Below are positions 1 through 8,462 of a stretch of DNA of 10,069 bases, piece by piece. Numbering within the stretch: position 1 is the stretch's first letter; the number at the start of each line of letters is the position of its first letter. The DNA comes from an uncultured Chryseolinea sp. (lineage in GTDB: Bacteria; Bacteroidota; Bacteroidia; Cytophagales; Cyclobacteriaceae). The translations under genes were made by a program, and so were the position numbers. The notes beneath the pieces are model-generated. The model made no database searches. It worked only from the letters and a program-made list of their open reading frames with translations, and was not told the DNA's origin. The stretch lies in NCBI GenBank assembly GCA_946478915.1, contig CAMLER010000134.1:1-10069 (forward strand). Direction: 5' to 3'.

Positions 1-282
1 TTGCAACGAAGAGTGCCAAAATTTGGTTTTAAGAATAACAACAAGGAATATTTCAAGGCAGTCAACCTGGATGTATTGGAAGGGCTGGCCGAGAAAACAA
101 AATCTGACGTGCTAAATCTTCAATCTTTGGTGGAAAACGGCATTGTTGGCAAGAACGATAAGGTAAAAGTCTTAGGACGAGGTGAGTTAAAAGCTAAGGT
201 AAATGTTGAGGCACATGCGTTCTCAGCTACAGCAACAGAAGCAATAGAAAAAGCGGGTGGTAAAGCCACAACAGTGAAGTAA
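1..282 (+). CDS. rplO: 50S ribosomal protein L15, C-terminal part (5' end outside window)
   Basis: This is the C-terminal 93 residues of L15, a large-subunit protein that binds 23S rRNA late in assembly. The frame is open from the first base. Its first visible residues, LQRRVPKFGFKN, match the family's conserved segment that normally follows GGQMP near residue 55 of about 148, so the TTG at position 1 is an internal Leu codon and not a start. The C-terminal part, with VLGRGELKAKVNVEAHAFSATATEAIEKAGG, is the typical L15 core that packs against rRNA. The stop TAA shares its last A with the secY ATG (TAATG), which suggests translational coupling. The identification is firm; only the N-terminal 50-55 residues are missing. 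Confidence 0.96.
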   Translation: MQRRVPKFGFKNNNKEYFKAVNLDVLEGLAEKTKSDVLNLQSLVENGIVGKNDKVKVLGRGELKAKVNVEAHAFSATATEAIEKAGGKATTVK

Positions 283-1598
283 TGAAGCGTTTCTTTCAGA
301 CCATAAAGAACATATTTTCGATTGAAGACCTGCGGGTCCGGATCCTTAATACCTTAGGGTTTCTGGTCATATTCAGGTTAGGATCGTTTATTGTTTTGCC
401 GGGGATCAACCCGAATTTGCTGGATCCGGAGAGGAATTCCGGTGGGATTCTGGGATATCTGAACAATTTCCTTGGAGGTGCATTCAACAATGCTTCAATA
501 TTCGCCCTGGGGATCATGCCGTATATCTCGGCATCCATCATTGTTCAGCTGCTTTCTTTCGCTGTTCCGTATTTTCAAAAATTGCAAAAGGAAGGTGATT
601 CCGGTCGCAAGCGCCTGAATCAATACACCCGCGTACTAACGATCTTTATTACGGTGTTCCAGGGCTACAGCTACCTGAAGGGAGCCATCGATCAGTCGGT
701 TATCATGAATCCCGGCACGTTCTTTTACATATCATCCGTTCTGATACTTATTGCCGGAACGATGTTCTGTATGTGGCTTGGTGAAAGGATTACGGACAAG
801 GGCATCGGAAATGGAATTTCGATGTTGATCATGATCGGGATTATTTCCAGACTTCCAATTTCGTTGGTGGGTGAGATCTCTGACAAATTTCCCGGCAAGG
901 CTATATTTTTCATCATTGAATTGTTTGTATTGTTTGCGATCGTCGTAGCGACTATCGCACTTACGCAGGCTACACGCCGGATACCGATTCAATATGCAAA
1001 GCAGGTGATTGGAAATAAGCTTTATGGCGGTAAGCGCGATTTCATACCATTGAAGGTAAACTCAGCGGGAGTTATGCCTATCATTTTTGCGCAGGCGCTA
1101 ATGTTTTTCCCCGCTCTGATAGCAGGTATCTGGAGAGATAGCGACTTTGGAGCATATATGGGATCAACATTCTCAGATCCGTATTCCTGGCAATACAGCT
1201 TATTGTTCGCGATAATGATTTTGATATTCACGTTCTTTTATACTGCGATTACCATCAATTCAAATGATATCGCGGATAATCTGAAACGAAATGGAGGGTT
1301 TGTTCCGGGCATTAAGCCAGGTAAGCAAACCGCAGAATTTATAGATACAGTTTTATCAAGAATTACTTTACCTGGCGCAATCTTCCTGGCGGCCATTGCA
1401 GTGCTTCCCGCATTCGCAGTATCAGCAGGAGTAGGTCAGAACTTCGCTCAGTTCTTCGGTGGTACCTCGTTATTGATTTTGGTTGGCGTTGTGCTCGACA
1501 CGCTCCAACAGATCGAGAGCTACTTGTTGATGCGGCATTATGAAGGTATGATGAAGTCAGGAAGAGTAAAGGGACGTTCTCAATTTGCTGCGGCTTAA
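282..1598 (+). CDS. secY: Protein translocase subunit SecY
   Basis: SecY forms the protein-conducting channel of the inner membrane, with SecE and SecG as partners and SecA or the ribosome as driver. The 438 residues are full length. About ten hydrophobic segments can be seen, roughly at 22-40, 73-93, 116-135, 146-167, 177-192, 207-228, 262-284, 304-324, 364-382 and 394-412. Family signatures present are LGIMPYISASIIVQ (76-89, second segment), GERITDKGIGNGIS (167-180), the cytoplasmic RRIPIQYAK loop (232-240), GGFVPGIKPGKQT (338-350, the loop that contacts SecA/ribosome) and the final MRHYEG. The ATG overlaps the rplO stop by one base and gives the usual short amphipathic N-terminus before the first segment. 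It sits in the standard spc-operon place, between rplO and map. Confidence 0.98.
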   Translation: MKRFFQTIKNIFSIEDLRVRILNTLGFLVIFRLGSFIVLPGINPNLLDPERNSGGILGYLNNFLGGAFNNASIFALGIMPYISASIIVQLLSFAVPYFQKLQKEGDSGRKRLNQYTRVLTIFITVFQGYSYLKGAIDQSVIMNPGTFFYISSVLILIAGTMFCMWLGERITDKGIGNGISMLIMIGIISRLPISLVGEISDKFPGKAIFFIIELFVLFAIVVATIALTQATRRIPIQYAKQVIGNKLYGGKRDFIPLKVNSAGVMPIIFAQALMFFPALIAGIWRDSDFGAYMGSTFSDPYSWQYSLLFAIMILIFTFFYTAITINSNDIADNLKRNGGFVPGIKPGKQTAEFIDTVLSRITLPGAIFLAAIAVLPAFAVSAGVGQNFAQFFGGTSLLILVGVVLDTLQQIESYLLMRHYEGMMKSGRVKGRSQFAAA

Positions 1599-1604
1599 TA
1601 GCTG

Positions 1605-2399
1605 ATGGTATACTTGAAAAGTGAAGAGGAACTAGCAATCATCCGGGAAGGTTCTCAAATATTGGGAAAAGCTCATGGTGAAGTTGCTAAACTGATAAAG
1701 CCTGGAGTCAAGACGTCAAAACTTGACGAGGTAGCTGAAGAGTATATCAGGGATAGTGGCGGAACTCCATCGTTTAAGAATTACAATGGATTTCCGGCGT
1801 CGTTATGTATCTCCGTTAACGAAGTGGTAGTTCATGGTTTCCCCGGGAACTATGAGTTGCGGGAAACGGATATCATCTCGATTGATTGTGGTGTCTACTA
1901 CAAGGGATACCACAGCGATTCGGCATATACCTATCCGTTGGAAGGTGCAGATGCGGAAAAGCTTCTGCTGCTGAATCGGACGTATGATTCTCTTTTTAAG
2001 GGAATCGAAAACGCGAAAGCAGGCAACAGGATTGGCGATGTTAGCTATGCCATCCAAAGTTATGTTGAAAGCTTTGGTTATGGTGTGGTCAGGGAACTTG
2101 TAGGTCACGGAGTGGGAAAAAGGCTTCATGAAGATCCGGAGGTTCCGAACTACGGAAAGAGGGGAAAGGGACCTAAGATCGTAGCCGGGATGGTTTTTGC
2201 GATTGAGCCCATGATCAATCAGGGAACACGGAATGTGGTTCAGGAGAGAGATGGGTGGACCATACGAACGTCGGATAGAAGACCGTCAGCGCATTTTGAG
2301 CATATGGTAGCAGTGAAGGAGAATGAAACTGAGGTATTGACAACGCACAAGTATATAGAGGAAAATTATTCATATAAGTGGCGAAACAAAAGTCAATAG
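1605..2399 (+). CDS. map: Methionine aminopeptidase, type I
   Basis: This cytoplasmic metalloprotease removes the initiator Met from nascent proteins when the second residue is small. The 264 residues match the bacterial type I length, with no N-terminal extension. The five metal ligands are all present: Asp94 (in ISIDCG), Asp105 (HSDSA), His168 (GHGVG), Glu201 (AIEPM) and Glu232 (FEHM); each lies three residues before its E. coli counterpart. His77 in VVHGFP is the expected substrate-binding histidine. The gene starts 6 bases after secY with no Shine-Dalgarno sequence, and its 3' end overlaps infA by 22 bases. Placement between secY and infA is common in Bacteroidota and Firmicutes and links N-terminal processing to ribosome production. 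It appears fully functional. Confidence 0.98.
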   Translation: MVYLKSEEELAIIREGSQILGKAHGEVAKLIKPGVKTSKLDEVAEEYIRDSGGTPSFKNYNGFPASLCISVNEVVVHGFPGNYELRETDIISIDCGVYYKGYHSDSAYTYPLEGADAEKLLLLNRTYDSLFKGIENAKAGNRIGDVSYAIQSYVESFGYGVVRELVGHGVGKRLHEDPEVPNYGKRGKGPKIVAGMVFAIEPMINQGTRNVVQERDGWTIRTSDRRPSAHFEHMVAVKENETEVLTTHKYIEENYSYKWRNKSQ

Positions 2400-2596
2400 A
2401 ACAGGACGGTACGATTTCGGAAGCCCTATCCAATGCAATGTTTAGAGTGCAGTTGGAAAATGGTCATGAAGTGCTGGCACATATTTCGGGTAAGATGAGA
2501 ATGCATTACATCCGCATCCTGCCCGGCGACAGGGTACGACTGGAAATGTCGCCCTATTATTTGACAAAAGGAAGGATTGTATTTCGATACAAATAG
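2378..2596 (+). CDS. infA: Translation initiation factor IF-1
   Basis: IF-1 is a small OB-fold protein that occupies the ribosomal A site during initiation and aids IF-2 and IF-3. The 72 residues include the almost invariant segments [52 protein letters not shown] and KGRIVFRYK. The start is GTG at 2378, inside the last 22 bases of map in another frame; it gives the expected MAKQ N-terminus, and there is no in-frame ATG that would preserve the conserved N-terminus. The protein ends in FRYK, followed by two in-frame TAG codons, and the first REP-like unit begins right at this point. Many relatives end in RYKN, so the final residue may have been lost (recalled from family knowledge, not computed). 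Confidence 0.97.
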   Translation: MAKQKSIEQDGTISEALSNAMFRVQLENGHEVLAHISGKMRMHYIRILPGDRVRLEMSPYYLTKGRIVFRYK

Positions 2597-2620
2597 TAGA
2601 GACGCAACGCATTGCGTCTC
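2596..2620. repeat. REP-like palindromic unit 1 (GTAG-headed)
   Basis: The arm GAGACGCAA at 2599-2607 is exactly complementary to TTGCGTCTC at 2612-2620, with a 4-base loop CGCA. The unit is headed by GTAG at 2596-2599, whose first G is the last base of the infA stop codon. A 5' GTAG or GGAG at the foot of a hairpin is typical of REP sequences that are handled by RAYT (Y1 HUH) transposases. The palindrome is seen directly; the REP assignment is inferred from form and the repeated neighbours. In RNA it would make a stable stem-loop between infA and rpmJ. Confidence 0.75.
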
Positions 2621-2639
2621 CCAACAAAAGGATAGGCAT

Positions 2640-2657
2640 GTAGCGACGCAATGCATC
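2640..2657. repeat. REP-like unit 2 (truncated or degenerate)
   Basis: GTAGCGACGCAATGCATC at 2640-2657 repeats the head (GTAG.GACGC) and ATGCAT centre of its neighbours, but its right arm is missing: unit 3 begins directly at 2658. On its own it pairs poorly beyond the ATGCAT centre. The best reading is a copy cut short by, or degraded next to, the adjoining unit. Its start lies 44 bases after that of unit 1, and it has the same orientation. Confidence 0.6.
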
Positions 2658-2683
2658 GTGGAGACGCGATGCATCGCGTCTCT
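2658..2683. repeat. REP-like palindromic unit 3 (perfect 22-bp palindrome)
   Basis: Positions 2661-2682 form a perfect 22-base palindrome: GAGACGCGATG followed by its exact reverse complement CATCGCGTCTC. The head is GTGGAGACGC, aligning with GTAGAGACGC of unit 1 and GTAGCGACGC of unit 2; GGAG also occurs at 2660-2663. Only 18 bases separate it from the rpmJ start codon, so a transcript would carry a hairpin close to the rpmJ initiation region. There is no T-run after it, which argues against an intrinsic terminator. Confidence 0.75.
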
Positions 2684-2701
2684 AACCAAACAAAAACGAA
2701 A

Positions 2702-2818
2702 ATGAAAGTTAAAGCATCCATAAAAAAACGAAGCGCCGATTGCAAGATCATCCGACGCAAGGGCAAATTGTATGTGATTAACAAAAAGAATCCAAGGTTT
2801 AAACAAAGACAAGGGTAA
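2702..2818 (+). CDS. rpmJ: 50S ribosomal protein L36 (zinc-free form)
   Basis: L36 is the smallest large-subunit protein and binds 23S rRNA. The 38 residues start [11 protein letters not shown] and end NPRFKQRQG, which is diagnostic of the family. In the zinc-binding form the ligands are three Cys and one His; here the aligned positions are Ser11, Cys14, Asn27 and Phe33, so only one remains and a zinc ribbon cannot form. This matches the cysteine-poor type that I know as usual in Bacteroidota. The gene follows the REP-like cluster after infA and lies 6 bases before rpsM. The ATG is preceded by an A-rich stretch (2685-2701) without a Shine-Dalgarno motif. Confidence 0.96.
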   Translation: MKVKASIKKRSADCKIIRRKGKLYVINKKNPRFKQRQG

Positions 2819-2824
2819 CATACT

Positions 2825-3205
2825 ATGGCACGTATAGCTGGTGTAGATATTCCGGATAACAAACGCGGTGAAATTGGTTTGACATACATCTTTGGAATTG
2901 GCCGTAGGTCAGCTCAAAGGATTCTTACCACAGCGGGTGTTGACGTAGATAAAAAAGTTAAGGAATGGAACGATGAAGAGTCGAACGCCATTCGCGCAAT
3001 CATTGCTGAGCAATTCCGGATTGAGGGTGCTTTGAAATCCGAGATCCAGCTAAGCATCAAACGGCTTATGGATATTGGCTGTTACCGTGGTCAGCGGCAT
3101 AGAAAGGGATTACCTGTTCGCGGCCAGACTACCAAAAACAATGCGCGCACGCGGAAGGGTAAACGCAAGACGGTAGCGAACAAAAAGAAGGCAACTAAAG
3201 GTTAA
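2825..3205 (+). CDS. rpsM: 30S ribosomal protein S13
   Basis: S13 sits in the head of the small subunit, contacts S19 and forms intersubunit bridges with the large subunit; its C-terminal tail touches P-site tRNA. The 126 residues begin with [14 protein letters not shown], the family start, followed by the helix-two-turn-helix region (about 14-60, [14 protein letters not shown]) and the signature [14 protein letters not shown] (88-101) and [10 protein letters not shown] (103-112). The tail from 111 on is Lys-rich and basic, fit for rRNA/tRNA contact. It is the first gene of the classical alpha-operon set, here continuous with the spc genes upstream, as there is only a 6-base gap after rpmJ. 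Confidence 0.98.
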   Translation: MARIAGVDIPDNKRGEIGLTYIFGIGRRSAQRILTTAGVDVDKKVKEWNDEESNAIRAIIAEQFRIEGALKSEIQLSIKRLMDIGCYRGQRHRKGLPVRGQTTKNNARTRKGKRKTVANKKKATKG

Positions 3206-3225
3206 TTAGATAAAACTTTTCAATA

Positions 3226-3624
3226 ATGGCGACTGCTGAAAAGAGAAAAGATAAAGCAAAAAAACGCGTGGTAAACGTCGAGGCTGTAGGCCAGGCACAT
3301 ATCCGCGCTACTTTTAATAATATCATCATTTCCTTGACCAATTCTACCGGCCAGGTTATTTCCTGGGCATCGGCTGGAAAAATGGGTTTCAAGGGTTCGA
3401 AGAAGAACACGCCTTATGCCGCTCAGGTAGCTGCTCAGGAATGTTCGTCAAAGGCTTTCGAACTTGGCTTGAGAAAAGTAGAGGTCTTTGTAAAAGGTCC
3501 GGGCGCAGGAAGAGAATCAGCGATCAGGACAATTCAGGGATCAGGAATTGAAATAACAACAATCCGGGACGTGACGCCACTGCCGCACAATGGCTGCCGC
3601 CCTCCAAAGAAAAGAAGAGTATAA
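3226..3624 (+). CDS. rpsK: 30S ribosomal protein S11
   Basis: S11 lies in the platform of the small subunit near the mRNA exit. The 132 residues carry the family blocks [15 protein letters not shown] (25-39), [19 protein letters not shown] (49-67), [15 protein letters not shown] (89-103) and the nearly invariant C-terminus [18 protein letters not shown] (115-132). The Asn-Gly pair at 122-123 corresponds to the site that is converted to isoaspartate in E. coli S11. The N-terminal 15 residues are a lysine-rich extension with little conservation. The gene is 20 bases after rpsM; the larger 79-base gap comes after it, before rpsD. Confidence 0.98.
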   Translation: MATAEKRKDKAKKRVVNVEAVGQAHIRATFNNIIISLTNSTGQVISWASAGKMGFKGSKKNTPYAAQVAAQECSSKAFELGLRKVEVFVKGPGAGRESAIRTIQGSGIEITTIRDVTPLPHNGCRPPKKRRV

Positions 3625-3703
3625 AATTGACGAGGATTTGCGACCGAAAGATATAGCTGTCAGTTGCGATCTAAGTTCTTGAAGTAAAATCTATAATAAG
3701 AAA
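3625..3703 (+). promoter_or_regulatory. rpsK-rpsD intergenic spacer, possible rpsD leader
   Basis: These 79 bases are the longest non-repeat gap within the ribosomal block. TTGCGA occurs twice (3638-3643 and 3664-3669), and TTGCGAC at 3638-3644 could pair with GTTGCGA at 3663-3669 in RNA (seven pairs, two of them G-U) around an 18-base loop. S4 represses its own synthesis in other phyla (alpha-operon mRNA in E. coli, rpsD leader in Bacillus), so a control element is conceivable, but the pairing is weak and the role is inferred. A TATAAT at 3693-3698 has no convincing partner box. Confidence 0.25.
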
Positions 3704-4309
3704 ATGGCAAGATATACAGGCCCAAAGGTTAGAATCTCAAGACGCTTTAATGAACCTATCCTGGGTGATAACAAGGCGTTGCAGAAGAAGAACTATGCGC
3801 CAGGCCAGCATGGCCGCGGCAAGAAACGTAAGCAGTCGGAATACGCTACGCAGCTTGCTGAAAAGCAAAAGGCTAAATACATCTACGGTTTGCTGGAGAG
3901 ACAGTTCGCCAAGATGTTTGCATCCGCTTCCCGCAAAAAAGGGGTTACCGGTGAAGTTCTTTTGCAAATGCTGGAAGCCAGACTGGATAATACGGTTTAT
4001 AGACTCGGCATTGCTCCAACGCGACGGGCTGCTCGCCAGTTGGTCCTTCATAAGCATATTCTCGTTAACGGCGACGTTGTTAACATATCCTCGTATACTC
4101 TTAAGCCTGGCGATTTGGTTGAAGTACGCGAACGTTCTAAGTCGCTCGAGGTAATCACCAACAGTCTCTCTACACAAGGAGCAAAAAAATACAATTGGTT
4201 GGAGTGGGATAGCAACGGAATGACAGGCAAGCTGATCAATTTACCACCTCGCACCGATATACCTGAAAACATCAATGAGCAGCTCATTGTCGAATTGTAC
4301 TCAAAGTAG
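3704..4309 (+). CDS. rpsD: 30S ribosomal protein S4 (cysteine-free form)
   Basis: S4 is a primary 16S rRNA-binding protein that nucleates assembly of the 30S body and takes part in decoding accuracy. The 201 residues begin [15 protein letters not shown], then [20 protein letters not shown] (31-50), and continue into the S4 RNA-binding domain (about 92-155), with [12 protein letters not shown] (91-102), [17 protein letters not shown] (107-123) and LKPGD (133-137). The C-terminus ELYSK is typical. There is no cysteine at all, so the N-terminal zinc site seen in some S4 proteins is absent, as expected for the C-minus type. The start is preceded by an A-rich stretch with no Shine-Dalgarno motif. 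Confidence 0.98.
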   Translation: MARYTGPKVRISRRFNEPILGDNKALQKKNYAPGQHGRGKKRKQSEYATQLAEKQKAKYIYGLLERQFAKMFASASRKKGVTGEVLLQMLEARLDNTVYRLGIAPTRRAARQLVLHKHILVNGDVVNISSYTLKPGDLVEVRERSKSLEVITNSLSTQGAKKYNWLEWDSNGMTGKLINLPPRTDIPENINEQLIVELYSK

Positions 4310-4332
4310 TTTTAACAGTTAATAACACCATT

Positions 4333-5322
4333 ATGTCAATATTAGCATTTCAAATGCCAGAGAAAGTTGCGATGGAAAAGGCGGATGATTTTCACGGCCT
4401 TTTTACATTCAAACCTCTGGAAAAAGGATACGGAGTAACCATTGGCAATGCCTTGCGGAGGATATTGCTTTCCTCCCTTGAAGGCTATGCTATCACAGGA
4501 ATTAAAATTCCCGGTGTTCTTCATGAGTTTTCCACCATTGAGGGAGTCGTCGAAGATGTAGCCGAGATCATTTTGAACTTGAAGATGGTACGGTTCAGAA
4601 AAGTGTCCGACAGCTTTGATAGCAAAATTACGGTGAGCATCAAAAAGCAAAAGCAATTTAAGGCTGGCGATATCGCCAAGTTTACTTCTGCTTTTGAGAT
4701 ACTGAATCCTGAGCATGTTATCTGCAACCTTGATGAATCAGCTCACTTTGAAATTGAACTGACTATCGAAAAGGGAAGAGGATATTTGCCCGCAGAAGAA
4801 AATAAACCTTCTGAGCAGGTGTTTGGCTTCATTCCCATCGATGCTATTTTCACACCAATCAAGAATGTAAAGTACAGCGTTGAAAATACCCGTGTGGAAC
4901 AAAAGACTGACTACGAAAAACTCGTGGTAGATATTGAAACCGACGGTTCGATCCATCCTGAAAAAGCTTTGGAAGGTGCTGCGTACATTCTGATTAAACA
5001 CTTTGCTCTGTTCTCCGACAAATCAATGGAGTTAGAAACTGGCAAGGATGCGGAAGTTGAACAAGTAGACGAAGAAATGCTGCACATGCGCAAACTTTTG
5101 AAGAGCGCGTTGCACGATCTAGATTTGTCTGTTCGCGCATATAACTGCTTGAAAGCAGCGGATGTAAAAACACTTGGAGACCTGGTGCAACTTGAAATTT
5201 CTGACATGATGAAGTTCAGAAATTTTGGAAAAAAGTCACTGGCGGAACTCGAACAACTCGTTGCGGAGAAGAACCTGACCTTTGGTATGGATCTCTCCAA
5301 ATACAAACTTGATGAAGACTAG
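4333..5322 (+). CDS. rpoA: DNA-directed RNA polymerase subunit alpha
   Basis: The alpha dimer is the scaffold for RNA polymerase assembly, and its C-terminal domain contacts DNA and regulators. The 329 residues are full length. The N-terminal domain (1 to about 230) shows [19 protein letters not shown] (26-44), [15 protein letters not shown] (45-59) and [13 protein letters not shown] (64-76), all dimerisation and assembly segments. An acidic linker (about 235-250) leads to the C-terminal domain (about 255-320), with [23 protein letters not shown] and [13 protein letters not shown]. Arg268 and Asn271 align with E. coli Arg265 and Asn268, which bind the UP-element minor groove, so that ability may be kept. 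The gene sits 23 bases after rpsD and 5 before rplQ. Confidence 0.98.
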   Translation: MSILAFQMPEKVAMEKADDFHGLFTFKPLEKGYGVTIGNALRRILLSSLEGYAITGIKIPGVLHEFSTIEGVVEDVAEIILNLKMVRFRKVSDSFDSKITVSIKKQKQFKAGDIAKFTSAFEILNPEHVICNLDESAHFEIELTIEKGRGYLPAEENKPSEQVFGFIPIDAIFTPIKNVKYSVENTRVEQKTDYEKLVVDIETDGSIHPEKALEGAAYILIKHFALFSDKSMELETGKDAEVEQVDEEMLHMRKLLKSALHDLDLSVRAYNCLKAADVKTLGDLVQLEISDMMKFRNFGKKSLAELEQLVAEKNLTFGMDLSKYKLDED

Positions 5323-5327
5323 AAATC

Positions 5328-5897
5328 ATGAGACACGGTAAGAAAGTCAATCACCTTGGAAGGAAAAGCGCGCATAGGCATGCGTTGCTTTCAAATATGG
5401 CTTCCTCGCTGATTCTTAATAAGAGAATCACTACAACAGTAGCGAAGGCAAAAGCTTTAAGAAAATATGTTGAGCCTCTGCTTACTAAAGCTAAGGATGA
5501 CACCACGCACTCCAGGCGTACCGTATTTTCTTACCTGCAAAATAAAGAATCAGTAAAAACGCTTTTTGGCGAAGTTGCCTCAAAGATCTCGGATCGTCCG
5601 GGAGGATACACCCGTATCATCAAGTTGGGCGATGTACGTGTTGGTGACAATGCTGAAATGTGCCTGATCGAGCTCGTCGACTACAATACCCTTTATACGA
5701 AGGACGGCGCGGCTAAGAAGACAAAGACGCGTAGAAGTCGCAGGGGAGGTAAGAAGGCAGGCGATGCGGCCGAAGATGCAACACTTGTTGAGTCTCCTGT
5801 ACAGGCAGAAGCTGAAGCAAAATCAGAAAAGAAAGCGAAAGCTCCTGCTAAGAAAGCACCAGCGAAAAAAGCCCCTTCTAAAAAGGCAAAAGAATAG
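5328..5897 (+). CDS. rplQ: 50S ribosomal protein L17 with long Lys/Ala-rich C-terminal tail
   Basis: L17 lies near the peptide exit tunnel of the large subunit. The core (1 to about 122) is standard: [52 protein letters not shown] [24 protein letters not shown] and LVDYN. E. coli L17 is about 127 residues; this one has 189, as a tail of about 65 residues follows. The tail is first basic ([14 protein letters not shown], 130-143), then acidic and Ala/Glu-rich (145-168), and ends in AKKAP-type repeats (170-187). It is likely disordered. Extended L17 tails are usual in Bacteroidota, but the purpose is not known to me. This is the last gene before the terminator. Confidence 0.97.
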   Translation: MRHGKKVNHLGRKSAHRHALLSNMASSLILNKRITTTVAKAKALRKYVEPLLTKAKDDTTHSRRTVFSYLQNKESVKTLFGEVASKISDRPGGYTRIIKLGDVRVGDNAEMCLIELVDYNTLYTKDGAAKKTKTRRSRRGGKKAGDAAEDATLVESPVQAEAEAKSEKKAKAPAKKAPAKKAPSKKAKE

Positions 5898-5922
5898 TGC
5901 TGCAAAATATTATAATAAATAC

Positions 5923-5955
5923 AAAGGGATTGAATTTAGGTTCAATCCCTTTTTT
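5923..5955 (+). terminator. Intrinsic terminator of the ribosomal block
   Basis: AAAGGGATTGAA at 5923-5934 is exactly complementary to TTCAATCCCTTT at 5941-5952, giving a 12-pair stem with a 6-base loop (TTTAGG), and a run of T follows at 5950-5955. It lies 25 bases after the rplQ stop and closes the long spc/alpha transcript before carA. The A-run on the left arm means it could also work to some extent on the other strand, but no minus-strand gene faces it. Confidence 0.92.
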
Positions 5956-5991
5956 ATTGCTCAATCGATAACGATGTTTAGTATTCGTCTG

Positions 5992-6000
5992 TAACTTTAC
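5992..6000 (+). promoter_or_regulatory. Possible Bacteroidota-type -7 element before carA
   Basis: TAACTTTAC matches the Bacteroidota -7 consensus TAnnTTTG except in the last base. It sits just after the rplQ terminator and 25 bases before the carA ATG, where a promoter is needed. No clear TTTG -33 box is found 17-21 bases upstream, so this stays tentative. The predicted leader would be only about a dozen bases. Confidence 0.4.
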
Positions 6001-6016
6001 GCCCCGACAAACAACT

Positions 6017-7132
6017 ATGCAGAAAAAAGCTTATCTACTTCTTGAAGATGGCCTTCTACTGGAAGGCGTTGCAATTGGGAAAATCGGTACTTCGGGTGGC
6101 GAAATCTGTTTTAATACCGGGATGACAGGCTACCAGGAGATCTACACCGATCCTTCGTATTTCGGCCAGATAATAGTCAACACTACTGCGCACATTGGTA
6201 ATTATGGAGCAATGGACGACGAACAGGAGTCTGACAAACCAAAAATCGCGGGATTGGTTGTTAATGATTTTGCTGTAGAATTCAGCAGAAAATCAGGTAA
6301 GGAAAGCTTGCAACAATACCTTGAGAGAACAGGAGTTGTTGGAATTGCCAATGTGGACACCAGGATGCTGGTTCGTTACATCCGCAGCAAAGGAACAATG
6401 AATGCGATCATATCTTCGGTCCTTACTCCGGAAGAACTCAAAGAGGAGATCAAAAAGGTGCCCTCCATGGAGGGCCTTGAACTCGCGTCGAAAGTTACGA
6501 CAACAGAAGCCTATTTTGTTGGAGATCCCGACGCTCCAATAAAGGTGGCGGTACTGGATCTTGGAGTCAAGAAGAGTATCGTGGAGAACCTTGCGAGCCG
6601 CGGGTGTTACTGCAAAGTATTTCCAGCAAAGACAACGTTTGACGAAATGACGGAATGGGATCCCGATGGATATTTTATATCGAACGGCCCCGGCGATCCG
6701 GCAACCATGGGTTATGCGATCGATACCGTGAAAAAGGCGGTTGATTCAACCAAGCCCCTCTTCGGAATTTGCTTGGGTCATCAACTGCTCGCGCTGTCAA
6801 ATGACATTTCTACCTACAAGATGCATCACGGCCATCGTGGATTAAATCATCCTGTGAAAAACATGCTGACAGGAAAAGGTGAAATGACGTCACAAAACCA
6901 TGGCTTCGCGGTGAACGAAAAAGATATTGCCAGCAGCCCCAACGTTGAGGTTACGCACGTCCATCTCAACGATAACACCATTATGGGTATAAGAGTAAAG
7001 GGAAAGAAAGCATTCTCTGTCCAATACCATCCGGAAGCTTCTCCGGGCCCTCACGATTCACGGTACCTTTTCGATGAGTTCATCGAAATGATCCGCGCCG
7101 AAATCCAAGAACGGGCAAACGTCGCCAGCTAA
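6017..7132 (+). CDS. carA: Carbamoyl-phosphate synthase small subunit (glutaminase)
   Basis: CarA hydrolyses glutamine and passes ammonia to CarB, which makes carbamoyl phosphate for pyrimidine and arginine synthesis in the cytoplasm. The 371 residues hold an N-terminal CPSase domain (about 1-150, with GEICFNTGMTGYQEIYTDPSYFGQ at 28-51 and VDTRMLVRYIRSKGTMNA at 113-130) and a class I glutamine amidotransferase domain (about 175-365). The triad is intact: Cys252 in FGICLGHQ, His338 and Glu340 in QYHPEASPGPHDS. The oxyanion segment SNGPGDP (222-228) is present. carB is not adjacent; the gene instead precedes eno by 29 bases. I recall the rplQ-carA-eno order from other Bacteroidota. It follows a terminator, so it needs its own promoter. 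Confidence 0.97.
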   Translation: MQKKAYLLLEDGLLLEGVAIGKIGTSGGEICFNTGMTGYQEIYTDPSYFGQIIVNTTAHIGNYGAMDDEQESDKPKIAGLVVNDFAVEFSRKSGKESLQQYLERTGVVGIANVDTRMLVRYIRSKGTMNAIISSVLTPEELKEEIKKVPSMEGLELASKVTTTEAYFVGDPDAPIKVAVLDLGVKKSIVENLASRGCYCKVFPAKTTFDEMTEWDPDGYFISNGPGDPATMGYAIDTVKKAVDSTKPLFGICLGHQLLALSNDISTYKMHHGHRGLNHPVKNMLTGKGEMTSQNHGFAVNEKDIASSPNVEVTHVHLNDNTIMGIRVKGKKAFSVQYHPEASPGPHDSRYLFDEFIEMIRAEIQERANVAS

Positions 7133-7155
7133 ACCATTTAACAATCAATAAATAA

Positions 7156-8439
<1,284 letters not shown>

Positions 8440-8462
8440 AATTGTCTTAATTCATTTTTGAG

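Noticed and set aside
2596..2683. CRISPR array or intrinsic terminator at the palindrome cluster
   Set aside because: Units are irregularly spaced (44 and 18 bases), one is truncated, and there are no uniform spacers; no T-run follows either hairpin, so neither a CRISPR array nor a classical terminator fits.
2426..2821. Minus-strand open frame of 131 codons across infA, the repeats and rpmJ
   Set aside because: It is antisense to infA and rpmJ, and its middle is made of the palindromic repeats; the product is Cys/Phe-rich with no recognisable family.
2557..2889. Minus-strand open frame of 110 codons over the infA-rpsM junction
   Set aside because: It lies antisense to rpmJ and the start of rpsM, and codes across the repeats; no protein family features.
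3679..3698. Sigma70-like promoter (TTGAAG and TATAAT) before rpsD
   Set aside because: The two boxes are only 8 bases apart, and the E. coli consensus is not the main one in Bacteroidota.
3737..4177. Minus-strand 146-codon frame and plus-strand 134-codon frame (3750-4154) within rpsD
   Set aside because: Both are other-frame shadows of the well-conserved S4 gene and have no start context or family features.
4911..5306. Minus-strand 131-codon frame in rpoA
   Set aside because: Ser/Cys-rich antisense shadow of the alpha C-terminal domain, without domain or neighbour support.
5764..5994. Plus-strand 76-codon frame over the rplQ tail and terminator
   Set aside because: It arises from the Lys/Ala-coding repeats read in another frame and runs through the terminator hairpin.
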